Part shown: one piece after another, positions 36,013 to 45,488 of the stretch
Position numbering within the stretch: position 1 is the stretch's first letter
Layout of the letters: each line of letters starts with the position of its first letter
Assembly: GCF_019464495.1 (NCBI RefSeq)
Contig: NZ_CP080492.1
Span: 2,356,001 to 2,420,000, forward strand
From: Leucobacter luti
Lineage (GTDB): Bacteria > Actinomycetota > Actinomycetes > Actinomycetales > Microbacteriaceae
Direction: 5' to 3'
DNA length: 64,000 nucleotides
Position numbers and translations under genes: made by a program
Notes under the pieces: model-generated
Seen by the model: only the letters and a program-made list of their open reading frames with translations
Told to the model about the DNA's origin: nothing
The model's database searches: none

Positions 36013-36053
36013 GGCGCCCCGAATCTTGTCGCAGTGCGAAGCTTCGGGGCGCC
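36013..36053. terminator. Bidirectional hairpin between menB and glcB
   Basis: Arms GGCGCCCCGAATCTT and AAGCTTCGGGGCGCC pair at 14 of 15 positions around an 11-nt loop. It lies 12 nt after the glcB stop (minus strand) and 175 nt after menB, as expected for a shared terminator of convergent genes. Confidence 0.65.
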
Positions 36054-36065
36054 ACTCCTCACGGG

Positions 36066-38321
36066 TCAACGACTCTGCGCCTGCGCGGCCTTCTTTGCGC
36101 GCCGGAGCTCGTGCAGCAGTGGCTCGGTGTAGCCGCTCGGCTGCGCAGCCCCCTCAAGCACGAGCCTGCGCGCGGCGGTGAACGCCAGCCCGGGCGTCGT
36201 CCCGTCCGCTCCGAGCAACGCCTCATATAGGGGATCGGCCGCGTTTTGACGATCCACCACGGCCGCGCAGCGCACCAGCGCCGCATCGATCTCGTCTTCG
36301 GTAATCACCCCGTGCAGGAGCCAGTTGGCGAGCAGCTGTGAGGAAATTCGGAGCGTCGCCCGATCCTCCATCAGGCCAATGTCGTTGATGTCGGGCACTT
36401 TTGAACAGCCGACACCCTGGTCGATCCAGCGCACCACATACCCCAGGATCGACTGAGCACTGTTCTCGAGTTCGGCCGCAACTGTCGCTGGGTCGAGATC
36501 GGCGGGCTCGGCGAGCGGGACCTGCAGCAACGTGGCAAGCGAGTCTGGAGCGCCAGCGCCAGCGCCAGTGCCGGTGCTGGATCGGTCCCCTGACACTTCG
36601 GCTCGGGCCGCAAAGGCATCGACCTGGTGGTAGTGAATCGCGTGCAGCGTCGCGGCGGTGGGTGAGGGCACCCACGCGGTGGAGGCTCCCGCGCGCACGT
36701 GTCCGATCTTCTGCTCGAGCATCGCCGCCATGAGATCCGGCATCGCCCACATGCCCTTCCCGATCTGGGCGTGTCCGGTGAGGCCGCACTCCACGCCGAT
36801 CGTCACGTTGCGCGCCTCGTATGCGGTGAGCCAGGGGGCAGTGCGGATGGCGGCCTTGGGCAGGAACGGTCCGGCATGCATGGACGTGTGGATCTCGTCG
36901 CCCGTCCGGTCGAGGAATCCTGTGTTGATGAACGCCACGCGATCAGCCGCCGCCGCGATTGAGGCCGCGAGGTTTGCGGACGTGCGGCGCTCTTCGTCCA
37001 TGATCCCAATCTTGAGCGTGAGCGGAGGCAGACCGAGCAGCGCCTCTACGCGGGCGAAGAGCTCAGCGGTGAAGGCCGCTTCGTCTGGTCCGTGCATCTT
37101 GGGTTTCACGATGTACATCGAGGGTGTACGCGAGTTCGCGAGGTCGCCGCGCAGGTCGTCGAGCGCGCCCAGCGCGGTCATGATGGCGTCAACGATCCCC
37201 TCGGGTGTTTCTGCTCCCGCGCGATCGAGGATCGAGTCACCGTACATGAGGTGTCCCACGTTCCGCACGAACAGCACCGAGCGCCCGGGGAGCGTGACGG
37301 TGCCGCCACCGGGTGCGAGATAGGTGCGGTCAGCGGCCATGCTGCGGGTGAAGCTCGTGCCGCCCTTCGTGATTTCTTCGGAGAGCGTGCGCGCCATGAG
37401 CCCGCGCCAGTTGCGATAGCCGAGCGCCTTGTCTTCCGCGTCGACGGCTGCGACCGAGTCTTCGAGGTCCATGATCGTAGTGAGCGCAGCTTCCAGCACG
37501 ATGTCTTGCACCCCGGCGGCGTCGCTCGATCCGATCTGGCCGGTTCGGTCGATCACGATCTCTGCGTGCAGTCCGTGATGCACGAGCAGGATCGAGTCTG
37601 GGGATTCGGCGGATCCGGTGTATCCGACGAGGGCGGCCGGATCGGCGAGCGCGCAGACGGTGAAGTCTCCGAGTTCGACTCGCAGTTCGCCGTCTTGCAC
37701 TGAGTAGCGAGTCGCCGCTGAGTGTGACCACTCGGGTGCACTGGGCACCTCAGCGTTCAGGGAGATCCCCTCGAGTGCCTGTAGCGGCGCAATCAGGTCG
37801 AGCAGTTCGCGGCCGCGTGCGATCACCGCGGCGCCGCGGGCCGGATTGTAGCCCGCGCCAGGTGCGAGGTCGCCTTCGTGGGGGATCGCATCGGTGCCGT
37901 AGAGGGCGTCGTAGAGTGAACCCCAGCGTGCGTTCGCTGCGTTGAGCGCGAAGCGCGCATTGAGAATCGGCACGACAAGCTGGGGCCCGGCGCACAGGGC
38001 GATTTCTGGCGCGACGTGTGTGGTCGTGACGCGGACCTCGTGTGGCACGGCGCTGAGGTAGCCGATTTCGGTGAGGAACGCGCGGTACGCTGCGGGGTCC
38101 GGGATTCCCGGAGTGGCTCGGTGGTATTCGTCGATCTGCAGCTGGAGTGCATCCCGCCTGCGAAGCAGTTCGGCGTTGCGCGGCGCGAGCTCGTGCACGA
38201 TCGCGCTGACTCCGGCCCAGAATTCCTCGGCGTTGAGCCCGTGTGCAGCGAGGCTTTCTTCGGCGAACGCAAGGATGGGTTTCGCGACGGAGAGGTCGGC
38301 GCGGGGGGCGTAGGCAGTCAT
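36066..38321 (-). CDS. glcB: Malate synthase G
   Basis: 751 residues from the ATG at 38321 (GGAG at 5 nt). Condenses glyoxylate with acetyl-CoA. Motifs: [18 protein letters not shown] (Mg and glyoxylate region), KMHGPDE, VGVECG-type strand, [18 protein letters not shown], and a C-terminal [19 protein letters not shown] with [10 protein letters not shown]. The length matches the G isoform (about 720-750). One variable loop (about residue 575) is a Gly/Thr/Ala tract encoded by short repeats. No isocitrate lyase is in the window; the divergent IclR regulator suggests control by glyoxylate or allantoin-type signals. Confidence 0.94.
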   Translation of the reverse strand: MTAYAPRADLSVAKPILAFAEESLAAHGLNAEEFWAGVSAIVHELAPRNAELLRRRDALQLQIDEYHRATPGIPDPAAYRAFLTEIGYLSAVPHEVRVTTTHVAPEIALCAGPQLVVPILNARFALNAANARWGSLYDALYGTDAIPHEGDLAPGAGYNPARGAAVIARGRELLDLIAPLQALEGISLNAEVPSAPEWSHSAATRYSVQDGELRVELGDFTVCALADPAALVGYTGSAESPDSILLVHHGLHAEIVIDRTGQIGSSDAAGVQDIVLEAALTTIMDLEDSVAAVDAEDKALGYRNWRGLMARTLSEEITKGGTSFTRSMAADRTYLAPGGGTVTLPGRSVLFVRNVGHLMYGDSILDRAGAETPEGIVDAIMTALGALDDLRGDLANSRTPSMYIVKPKMHGPDEAAFTAELFARVEALLGLPPLTLKIGIMDEERRTSANLAASIAAAADRVAFINTGFLDRTGDEIHTSMHAGPFLPKAAIRTAPWLTAYEARNVTIGVECGLTGHAQIGKGMWAMPDLMAAMLEQKIGHVRAGASTAWVPSPTAATLHAIHYHQVDAFAARAEVSGDRSSTGTGAGAGAPDSLATLLQVPLAEPADLDPATVAAELENSAQSILGYVVRWIDQGVGCSKVPDINDIGLMEDRATLRISSQLLANWLLHGVITEDEIDAALVRCAAVVDRQNAADPLYEALLGADGTTPGLAFTAARRLVLEGAAQPSGYTEPLLHELRRAKKAAQAQSR

Positions 38322-38425
38322 ACGAGCTCCAATGCTGCGGGGACGTGGTGGGGCAGAGCGCGATGCGGTGGTTCGTTCTCGCGGATCTGCTCGGCTGTGC
38401 TCCACGATAGGAGGGTGCGCAATAA

Positions 38426-38440
38426 AATGGAGTATCCATT
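38426..38440. promoter_or_regulatory. IclR-type operator candidate
   Basis: AATGGA/TCCATT is a perfect inverted pair around GTA, and a further TGGA lies 8 nt on. It sits 16 nt before the IclR start and 105 nt before glcB, in the divergent spacer. A TATAGT downstream (38444-38449) may be the -10 box of the regulator. Confidence 0.5.
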
Positions 38441-38455
38441 CCGTATAGTGGAGTC

Positions 38456-39229
38456 ATGAGTGAACGCGAGAGCTCCAAGGCGCACACGCTGCCCGCTGCA
38501 TCGGGGGGACACGTGCAATCGGTCGCCCGTGCCTTCGCGGTGCTGGAGGTCCTCGCCCAAGCGAATGCTTCGCTGCCGCTTGCGGAGGTCGCAGCACGCG
38601 CCGGACTCGCGGTCCCAACCGCCCACCGGCTGCTCCGCACCCTGCTCGATCTCGGAGTGGCCCGACAGCGCGACAACCGCGACTACGGGCTGGGGCCAAC
38701 ACTGATCGGCCTCGGGGAGCGCGCCACTCCGCCGCTCGCCGAGTCTGCGCGCCCTGCACTCGTGCACCTCGAAGACATCGCGCAGGAGACCGCCAATCTT
38801 GCAGTGCTCGACGGAGATCTCGTGGCCTACATCGCACAGGTTCCCTCGCGACACCGGATGCGCATGTTCACTGAGGTGGGTCGACGAGTGCTGCCACACG
38901 CAAGCGGGGTCGGCAAAGCGATGCTCGCCACATTGCCAGAGCGTCGCGTCAGAGAGATCCTGAACCGGACAGGGCTCCCGGGCTACACGCCAACCACTCT
39001 GGTGAGCGTTCCCGCCCTGCTTGCCGATCTGCGGGACACACGTCACCGCGGCTTCGCGATTGATGACGGGGAACAGGAGGTGGGCGTGCGCTGCATCGCG
39101 GTAGCAGTGCCGGGCGCGACGCCCCCAGCGGCGCTCTCCATTTCGGGCCCGAGCGCACGGATGACCGACGCGATCGTGAAGCGTGCGGTCGAAGAGCTCA
39201 CGCGGGCAGCGGGTACCCTGGAGGGGTGA
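38456..39229 (+). CDS. IclR-family transcriptional regulator
   Basis: 257 residues. The winged HTH is at about 20-85 (QSVARAFAVLEVLAQANASL, VPTAHRLLRTLLDLGVA). The C-terminal GAF-like effector domain includes GRRVLPHASGVGKAMLATLP and GFAIDDGEQEVGVRCIAVAV. It is divergent from glcB, its likely target. The stop overlaps the GTG of menE by 4 nt, so menE and menA would be transcribed from the regulator's promoter. Confidence 0.92.
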   Translation: MSERESSKAHTLPAASGGHVQSVARAFAVLEVLAQANASLPLAEVAARAGLAVPTAHRLLRTLLDLGVARQRDNRDYGLGPTLIGLGERATPPLAESARPALVHLEDIAQETANLAVLDGDLVAYIAQVPSRHRMRMFTEVGRRVLPHASGVGKAMLATLPERRVREILNRTGLPGYTPTTLVSVPALLADLRDTRHRGFAIDDGEQEVGVRCIAVAVPGATPPAALSISGPSARMTDAIVKRAVEELTRAAGTLEG

Positions 39230-40629
39230 CACAGCCCAACGGACTCCGCGCCATCCCCACTGAGGATCGCGCCTGGCTTATCGCAGCGCTTCAAGACGCC
39301 CTCGCTGGTGGTGCGCCGGTATTTCCCCTCGCACCGGACACGAGTCCCGAGGTGGTGCTCGCACTGCAACACACGCCGCTCCCGGAGGGCACGGCGCTCG
39401 TGGTGCGCACCTCCGGATCAAGCGGGATCCCGAAGGCCGTCGCGCTGTCCGCAGCGGCCCTTCGCGCGAGTGCGAACGCAACTCACGAGGCGTTTGGCGG
39501 GCCGGGTCAGTGGCTCGTTCCCCTCCCGAGCAACCTCATCTCCGGTATTCAGCCGCTCATCCGCAGCGCCATTGCCGAGCAGGAACCCGTGTTCGTCGAC
39601 GGGGCATTCGATCCGGCGCGCCTGCTCGCCGCTGCCGAACTGATGACTGCTGAACGACGCTATGTTTCGCTGGTGCCGGTGCAGCTGTCTCGACTGCTGG
39701 ATCACGCCGCGGCAGACCCTGAGGCAGCAGCGATTCTGCAGCGCTTTGATGCAGTGCTCGTGGGGGGCCAGGCCATCACGGTCGCGCTGCGCCAGCGCTG
39801 TCACGAACTTGGTGTGGCACTCAAACGGAGCTACGGCATGACCGAGACTGCTGGGGGGTGTGTCTACGATGGCGTTGAGATCGGCGACACTCTGGTGCGG
39901 ATTCGCGCTGGCGAAGTACAACTCGCGGGATCGGCTCTGGCGCTCGGCTACGTCGGGGATCCCGAGCTGACCGCTGATCGTTTCATCACCGAGACCGACA
40001 GCGCTGGCACCGAGACGCGCTGGTATCGCACCGGCGATGCTGGCGAGCTCCTGGGCGGCATGCTCACCGTGACGGGCCGGATCGACCGTGTGCTCATCTC
40101 AGGTGGGATTAACGTCTCACTCGATGAGGTTGAGCGCGTGGTGCGTGAGCAGCCTGGCTGGGCGAGCGCGGTCGCCCTCGCCGCACCACACCCTGAATGG
40201 GGCGAGCGCGTCACGCTTGTGCTGGAGACATCTGACCAGGCCCAAAGCGACGCTGGCGCGGATGCAGCGCACGCAAGCTTTGAGCGGGTCCGCGAGGAGG
40301 TGCGCGCCCGTCTCGGCGTTGCCGCCCTGCCGGAGTGGGTCACCGAAACGCCTGAGATCCCGCGCCTTGCGGGAGGCAAACCAGATCTGATCGCACTGGG
40401 TGAGTGGCTGGGCCGACTGCGCGACAGCTTTCGCGAGACGCGCCGGGCCCCCAAACATGCAGCGCCGGATGCAGGCGCCGATGTGACTGACGCCGTCGGC
40501 ACGGCTGACACCGCTGACGCCGCTGACGCCGTCGAAGCAGCCGACGCTATCGAGGCAACTGATGTCGTCGGCGTGCCAGGCCACACAGGAGACCAAGCGC
40601 ACCGCGCAGCAGGAGAGGAACAGGCGTGA
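39226..40629 (+). CDS. menE: o-Succinylbenzoate-CoA ligase, short form
   Basis: 467 residues. Activates OSB to OSB-CoA. The adenylate-forming P-loop is VVRTSGSSGIPKAVALS near 58-74, A5 is SYGMTETAGGCVYDG near 203, then WYRTGDAGELL and VTGRIDRVLISGGINVSLDE. The C-terminal Lys is in LAGGKPDLIA near 385. A tail of about 70 residues rich in Ala/Asp (TADTADAADAVEAADAIEA) is low-complexity and probably disordered. GTGA overlaps with iclR before it and menA after it. Confidence 0.92.
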   Translation: MTQPNGLRAIPTEDRAWLIAALQDALAGGAPVFPLAPDTSPEVVLALQHTPLPEGTALVVRTSGSSGIPKAVALSAAALRASANATHEAFGGPGQWLVPLPSNLISGIQPLIRSAIAEQEPVFVDGAFDPARLLAAAELMTAERRYVSLVPVQLSRLLDHAAADPEAAAILQRFDAVLVGGQAITVALRQRCHELGVALKRSYGMTETAGGCVYDGVEIGDTLVRIRAGEVQLAGSALALGYVGDPELTADRFITETDSAGTETRWYRTGDAGELLGGMLTVTGRIDRVLISGGINVSLDEVERVVREQPGWASAVALAAPHPEWGERVTLVLETSDQAQSDAGADAAHASFERVREEVRARLGVAALPEWVTETPEIPRLAGGKPDLIALGEWLGRLRDSFRETRRAPKHAAPDAGADVTDAVGTADTADAADAVEAADAIEATDVVGVPGHTGDQAHRAAGEEQA

Positions 40630-41582
40630 ACCAGGCGAAGGATCGACGCAAGTCGGGCAATCCCGCTGTGCGAGCAGCGGCCGAGCGACGTGTCTCCGGT
40701 GGCGCAGAGCCCAGGATCACGTGGCGCAACTGGGTGGGTGGGGCGCGACTGCGCACGCTCCCGCTCGCCGTGGCTCCCGTCGCAGCGGGAGCTGGGATCG
40801 CGCACATGGTGCAGGGCTTTTCGTGGCCGCTGACACTGCTCGCGCTCGCCGTCGCGGTGTTCCTCCAGGTGGGGGTGAACTATGCCAATGACTACTCGGA
40901 CGGGGTGCGAGGCACCGACGCCTTCCGGGTAGGGCCGGCGCGCCTCACCGGCTCCGGTCTCGTGAATCCCAAGCGCGTGCTCATGCTTGCCCTCATTTTC
41001 TTCGGGCTTGCTGCAGTGTCCGGTGTTGTCGCAGTGGTGCTCAGCGGCCGTTGGTGGTTCCTCGGGCTCGGAGTCGTCGCGATTATCGCTGCCTGGTTCT
41101 ACACGGGAGGGAAGCGCCCGTATGGATATGCGGGCCTCGGCGAAGTCGTCGTGTTCATCTTCTTCGGTCTCGTTGCAACTGTCGGGACCGTGTGGCTGCA
41201 GACTGATGTGCGGACCCAGGAGGCCTGGTTCGCTGGCGCGGGAGTCGGCCTGTTCGCGGTGGCCGTGCTGGTCGTCAACAATATTCGCGACATCCCCACC
41301 GATCGGTTGGCGGGCAAGAATACGCTCTCGGTGCGGATCGGGGATCGCGCGTCGCGCATCCTGTTCGTACTCTGCGTGCTGCTGCCGTTTGCGGTGCCCG
41401 CGCTGTTCGGCTTTGCGAACCCCGGTCTGTTGCTCGTGTGGCTCGTGCTCATCATCGTGCTTCCGTGCGTGCTGATCGTGCTCACCGCGAAAACACCGCG
41501 CGAGCTGATCTTGGTGCTGCAGCTCACCAGTCTCGCGGCGCTCGCCTACGGCGTGCTGCTGGGGATCGGATTCGCGTTCTGA
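40626..41582 (+). CDS. menA: 1,4-Dihydroxy-2-naphthoate polyprenyltransferase
   Basis: 318 residues, UbiA family, about nine TMs. Prenyl-diphosphate/Mg site 1 is NYANDYSDGVRGTD near 88-101; site 2 is NNIRDIPTDRLAGKNTLSVR near 218. It attaches the polyprenyl chain to DHNA in the membrane. GTG start overlaps the menE stop. The 3' end overlaps the convergent acyltransferase gene by 37 nt. Confidence 0.95.
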   Translation: MNQAKDRRKSGNPAVRAAAERRVSGGAEPRITWRNWVGGARLRTLPLAVAPVAAGAGIAHMVQGFSWPLTLLALAVAVFLQVGVNYANDYSDGVRGTDAFRVGPARLTGSGLVNPKRVLMLALIFFGLAAVSGVVAVVLSGRWWFLGLGVVAIIAAWFYTGGKRPYGYAGLGEVVVFIFFGLVATVGTVWLQTDVRTQEAWFAGAGVGLFAVAVLVVNNIRDIPTDRLAGKNTLSVRIGDRASRILFVLCVLLPFAVPALFGFANPGLLLVWLVLIIVLPCVLIVLTAKTPRELILVLQLTSLAALAYGVLLGIGFAF

Positions 41583-43002
41583 CGCACTGGGAGTGATCGG
41601 GCCGCAGGCTCGGGGCGTGTCATTTGGATCGCGATCCACAACATGAGCACGCCGACCAGCCAAGCCCACAGCGCCCCGGTCGCGGCGAGAATCACGAGGA
41701 CACCTCCTGCCCCACTGAGCACCGCGAGCGTGGCGCGGCCTGTGCTGAGGGCTGCGAAGTCCCGAGTCCCTGGACCGGCGATTGTTGCGGAATCGGCTCG
41801 GGAGCCTGCGCCGGAATCGGCTCGGGACCCTGCGCCGGATCCGGATGCTGATCCTGCCGCCACCGTGCCCGGTCGCCGCTCGAGTCGAGCGACGAGAGCG
41901 ACCACCCCAGCAACTGCGAGGCCAGCGGCGACGAGCCACAGCGGACGACTGGCCCACCACTCGGCTGACAGCGGAACGGGCAACAGTGTGCCAGCGCCCT
42001 CAGCGAGGAGCGGCTCGACACCGAGCAGCACACCGGCCAGCAGCACGACGACGGGCATGTGCCACGAGTAGATCGTCATCGCGGTGCCGTTGATGACGTC
42101 AGAGGCCGTGCGCACGCGAGGGAGCTCAGCCCACTGGGCCAGACGGGGACGGAGTCGGGCGAACACCGCAAACTGCACGACCCCCAGGAGTGCGAGCGGC
42201 GCTGTGGGCGGGTTCAGTGCCTCAAACAGGTTCACGGGGCTCGCCCCGATCAGCATGAGCGCCACGATCCCTGCGACGGCCCACCCGGCGAGCCGCAGCT
42301 TCGGTGCCCGGCCGTCCGCGAGCCAGAATCCGAGCTGCTGCACGAACAACCACACGAACAGCAGATTCGCGAAGCCGAGGGCGTCGATGCCTGTTGCGAA
42401 GCGCACTCCGTCGACGAGCAGCACCGCGCCGCCGAGCATGGCGAGCGCACACCGCGGTGCCCGTTCGTGGGCACGCAGTGCCAGCGGCACACACGCCGAG
42501 CACAGCACATACACGCCGAGGAACCACAGGGGCTGACTGATTCGCCACCCCGCCGTCGCGACCAGCTCGGGGAGAGCCCGGTGAGGGTCATCGCACCAAG
42601 CACTGTCGCGACCGCGAGCGCCGCCGCGAGCGGCACCGGGAGGAGCCTGCGCAGCCGGAGCGCGACATAGTCCGCTGCGCCCATCCCACGCTGCCGCATC
42701 CGTCGGAAGTGCGTGGCGGATGCGAAGCCGCCGAGGATGAAGAACAAGGGCATCATTTGTGCGAACCAGGAGAACGGGGTAAACAGATCCCAGCCCTCGA
42801 GGGCGTTCTCGAGCACGACATCGCCGCCGCTCACGCTCGCGCCAACCATGAGCGCATGCACCGTCACGACCGCGATCAAGCAGGCCGCGCGGACGAGATC
42901 GACGGCGCGGTCGCGGGTGGCGCGGTCGCGCGTGGCGGGGGCAGTGGTGCTGGTGGGGTGTGCTGCTGCTGAGACGGCAGAGCTTGGGGCGACGAGAGTC
43001 AT
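41546..43002 (-). CDS. Acyltransferase-3 family membrane protein, frameshifted
   Basis: Reads in one frame from the ATG at 43002 (RDRAVDLVRAACLIAVVTVH, LFFILGGFASATHFRR) to LTGLSP. It then continues one frame over as ELVATAGWRISQPLWFLGVY and on through more TMs to 41546. The shift is at the four G on the plus strand near 42569-42572, where a fifth would restore one 485-residue protein. About ten TMs; O-acylation of a surface glycan or lipid is the family role. The C-terminal cytoplasmic tail has Gly-Ser-Gly-Ala repeats. It lies downstream of a NarL-type two-component pair. Confidence 0.82.
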
Positions 43003-43082
43003 GGGGACGGTCCTTCCGGTGTGCTGGAAGTACCGTCTCGCGCAGCTCACGCCCGCTGCATCACTCTGCGGAGCGCATTTGA

Positions 43083-43102
43083 CCCCCTACCCGGGTAGGG
43101 GG
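43083..43102. promoter_or_regulatory. 20-bp perfect palindrome upstream of the acyltransferase gene
   Basis: CCCCCTACCC followed by its exact reverse complement GGGTAGGGGG. It lies 66 nt after the response-regulator stop and 81 nt before the acyltransferase start, all on the minus strand. It could be a regulator-binding site for the acyltransferase promoter or a terminator; symmetry without a loop favours a protein site. Confidence 0.55.
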
Positions 43103-43167
43103 TGGGCACCGCAACGTGTCGGTGCTCGCCGCCAGGCCGGGTGCAGGCCGCCTAGCCGCCCGTCCTG

Positions 43168-43839
43168 CTACCGATCCGGCGACACTAACCCGGCATCGTA
43201 GGCGAGGATCACTGCCTGCACCCGATCCCGCAGCCGCAACTTTGTGAAGATCCGCGTTACGTGCGATTTCACCGTCTGCTCTGCGATAAACAGCTCGGCT
43301 GCAATTTCGGCATTCGCCATTCCCCGCCCGATCCGCACCAGAATCTCGCGCTCCCGCTCAGTGAGCTCCGCCAGCCGCAACGCGTGCTGGTCGCTCGGCG
43401 GACGCTGCTCTGAGAACCGCTGCAGGAGCCGCTTCGTCACACTCGGCGCGAGCAGCGCGTCCCCTGCCGCAACCACCCGCACTGCGTGCACCAGGTCCGC
43501 CGGTGGCGCGTCCTTGAGCAAGAACCCACTTGCGCCAGCTGCGAGGGCATCGTGCACGTACTCATCGATATCGAACGTGGTGAGGATCACAATTTTGGGC
43601 ACGTGCGGGGTGCGCGGTGTCGGTGCCATCAGCAGCCTCGTCGCTTCAAGCCCGTTCATGCCCGGCATCCGCACGTCCATGAGCACGACATCCGGGCGCA
43701 GTTGATGCGAAAGCGCGACAGCCTCGACCCCGTCAGCTGCCTGGCCCACGACGGTGAAATCCGCCTGGGAATCGAGGATTGCGGCGAAGCCAGCGCGCAC
43801 CATTCCCTGGTCGTCGGCAATCAAAATGGATACGGTCAT
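43168..43839 (-). CDS. NarL/LuxR-type response regulator
   Basis: 223 residues. Receiver: ILIADDQGMVRAGF, phospho-acceptor Asp in VVLMDVRMPGMNG near residue 54, and Lys in GFLLKDAPPADL near 105. The C-terminal HTH_LuxR is at about 155-215 (LTEREREILVRIGRGMANAE, VKSHVTRIFTKLRLRDRVQA). It overlaps the kinase gene by 4 nt. The adjoining acyltransferase is a plausible target. Confidence 0.94.
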   Translation of the reverse strand: MTVSILIADDQGMVRAGFAAILDSQADFTVVGQAADGVEAVALSHQLRPDVVLMDVRMPGMNGLEATRLLMAPTPRTPHVPKIVILTTFDIDEYVHDALAAGASGFLLKDAPPADLVHAVRVVAAGDALLAPSVTKRLLQRFSEQRPPSDQHALRLAELTEREREILVRIGRGMANAEIAAELFIAEQTVKSHVTRIFTKLRLRDRVQAVILAYDAGLVSPDR

Positions 43840-45197
43840 GTGGCTGGCTCCGAGTCAGTGGGGAAGCGGGGTGCGGCGACTTGTGGCCCAGGATCAGCTG
43901 CCGGATCGGGCCCGGCTACGAAACCAGAGTTGATGCTTTGGCCGGTCTCGATAGCTGCGGCAGATTCGATCACTGATTCCGAATCACCGAGCGCCCGCGG
44001 TGCCCCTGGCAACACCGGCACAATCGCGACGACCCGGAAGCCGCCAGCTTCGGTCGGCCCTACGCTCAGCTCGCCGCCGAGCGCGGCGACTCGCTCACGC
44101 ATGCCACGGATACCGTGTCCACTGGTGTCTGCGGTGAGAATTGCAGCGCCGGAGGCCTGGGCCGGTGCCACGTTTTCGATCGTGATGCGAAGGCGGGCTG
44201 GCGCTCCAGCAACGGCAGCAGGCGCCGCTGCCAGTTCCACGCTGGTCTCAGCGCCCGGCGCGTGTCTGGCCGCATTGCCGAGCGACTCCTGCGCCACCCG
44301 ATAGACAGCGAGTTCGCACACTGGATCGACGCCGGAGCGCACGTGCGCCGGCACCCGATCGACGAGTTCGGCGCGGGACCGGGCAACGAGTTCAGGCAAT
44401 TGCGCGAGTCCAGGCTGCGGCGCCTGCTCGGCGTCGTTGTCGGCGCGCAGCACACCGAGAAGTGAGCGCATCTCGCCCAGTGCGGTTCGGGCGGTCGCGG
44501 CGAGCGCGTCGAATTCGTCGGCGACCTCGTGGCTCAGCTCGGGGTAGCGATAGCGGGCACTGGCGGCCTGCACCTGGATCACTGACATGCCGTGTGCCAC
44601 AACATCGTGCATCTCGCGCGCGATCCGGGTCCGCTCTTCCACGACCTGGCGGCGGGCGAGCTCCAACTCGGAGATTTCTTTCACTGCCGCAAGCTCGCCG
44701 CGAGTGGTGCGGATTGCGCGCACGAGTGTCGCGCCTCCGATGACCGCAACGAAGAGTGCGAGGCTCACAATCAGATTCGCGATGACAGGCCCGACGGGAA
44801 TATCCGAGCCGAAGGCCGACGCGACGCCACTGGCGGTGATGCCGACGATCACGGCGGCGCTTGCTGCAGCGATCCACTGTCCGTGCAGTGAGGCCGCAGC
44901 GAGCACGAAGAGCGTGGCCAGCAGCGTGGCGACCGGGATCGGCCACGGCGCCGTCGGGGTGGGCTGCGCGAGTGTCACTACGCTGAGCCCGGCAATCGCG
45001 ACCAGGGTGAGTGCCCAGCGGGGGAAACGTGGCGACAGCAGCACGCCGAGGGATTGGGCGAGGCCACACGCGAGACTCGAAGCAACGGGCATGCCGTACA
45101 CCGTGGCTCCGAGCGATGCGGTCACCGCAAGCAGCGCGAGCGCAGCAGCAACGGCGCCGGCCCACACCCACGGGGTCAGGCGTCGCGAGAGGAACAT
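43836..45197 (-). CDS. Sensor histidine kinase, HisKA_3 type
   Basis: 453 residues. Five or six TMs in the first 165 residues with very short loops, as in intramembrane-sensing kinases. The H-box REMHDVVAHGMSV (about 195) has the HisKA_3 signature. The ATPase domain includes GHGIRGMRERVAALGG near 385. A poorly conserved tail follows. Partner of the NarL-type regulator that it overlaps. Confidence 0.92.
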   Translation of the reverse strand: MFLSRRLTPWVWAGAVAAALALLAVTASLGATVYGMPVASSLACGLAQSLGVLLSPRFPRWALTLVAIAGLSVVTLAQPTPTAPWPIPVATLLATLFVLAAASLHGQWIAAASAAVIVGITASGVASAFGSDIPVGPVIANLIVSLALFVAVIGGATLVRAIRTTRGELAAVKEISELELARRQVVEERTRIAREMHDVVAHGMSVIQVQAASARYRYPELSHEVADEFDALAATARTALGEMRSLLGVLRADNDAEQAPQPGLAQLPELVARSRAELVDRVPAHVRSGVDPVCELAVYRVAQESLGNAARHAPGAETSVELAAAPAAVAGAPARLRITIENVAPAQASGAAILTADTSGHGIRGMRERVAALGGELSVGPTEAGGFRVVAIVPVLPGAPRALGDSESVIESAAAIETGQSINSGFVAGPDPAADPGPQVAAPRFPTDSEPAT

Positions 45198-45264
45198 GCG
45201 GCAAGGCTACCGCGCCGAGCCTCACCGCAACGGGGGCAGCGCCACGATCACCCAAAACTGAGGC

Positions 45265-45294
45265 TTGCGTGGCAATCTCCCATCTGGATAGGGT
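45265..45294 (+). promoter_or_regulatory. Promoter of the leader ORF and ABC exporter operon
   Basis: TTGCGT and TAGGGT are separated by 18 nt. A start point near 45301 would leave about 32 nt before the leader ORF and almost 190 nt before the first transporter gene, a long leader for this genome. Confidence 0.5.
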
Positions 45295-45332
45295 TATTGA
45301 CGGTATCCCTACGACCCGGAGAGGAGAAGATC

Positions 45333-45398
45333 ATGGAACGCATCAACCGCATCGCATTTGATCTTCCTCGTCCGGGCGCCCCGCTGACCGGACATTAG
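45333..45398 (+). CDS. 21-residue leader peptide ORF upstream of ABC exporter
   Basis: Starts MERINRIAFDLP and ends GAPLTGH-stop. A very strong GGAGAGGAG ribosome site precedes the ATG. The end of the ORF contains GTCCGG/CCGGAC, a six-pair stem with a 12-nt loop (45370-45393), and its CGGGC can instead pair with either of two GCCCG segments further down (45412-45434). 90 nt of untranslated leader follow before the transporter. This is the layout of drug-responsive attenuation, as at bmrB-bmrCD of Bacillus. Function is inferred from position only. Confidence 0.6.
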   Translation: MERINRIAFDLPRPGAPLTGH

Positions 45399-45488
45399 TT
45401 CTCACGCGGCCCGCCATCTGGCCCGCCGCACACCTTTTGTTTCCAGCCTCTTCCGCACCTCTTCGCGTGCGCATTCTTTTCAGGGATC

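Noticed and set aside
39948..41960. Long minus-strand frame across menE, menA and the acyltransferase end
   Set aside because: Composition is Arg/His-rich and repetitive, typical of an antisense frame; both plus-strand genes carry full motif sets.
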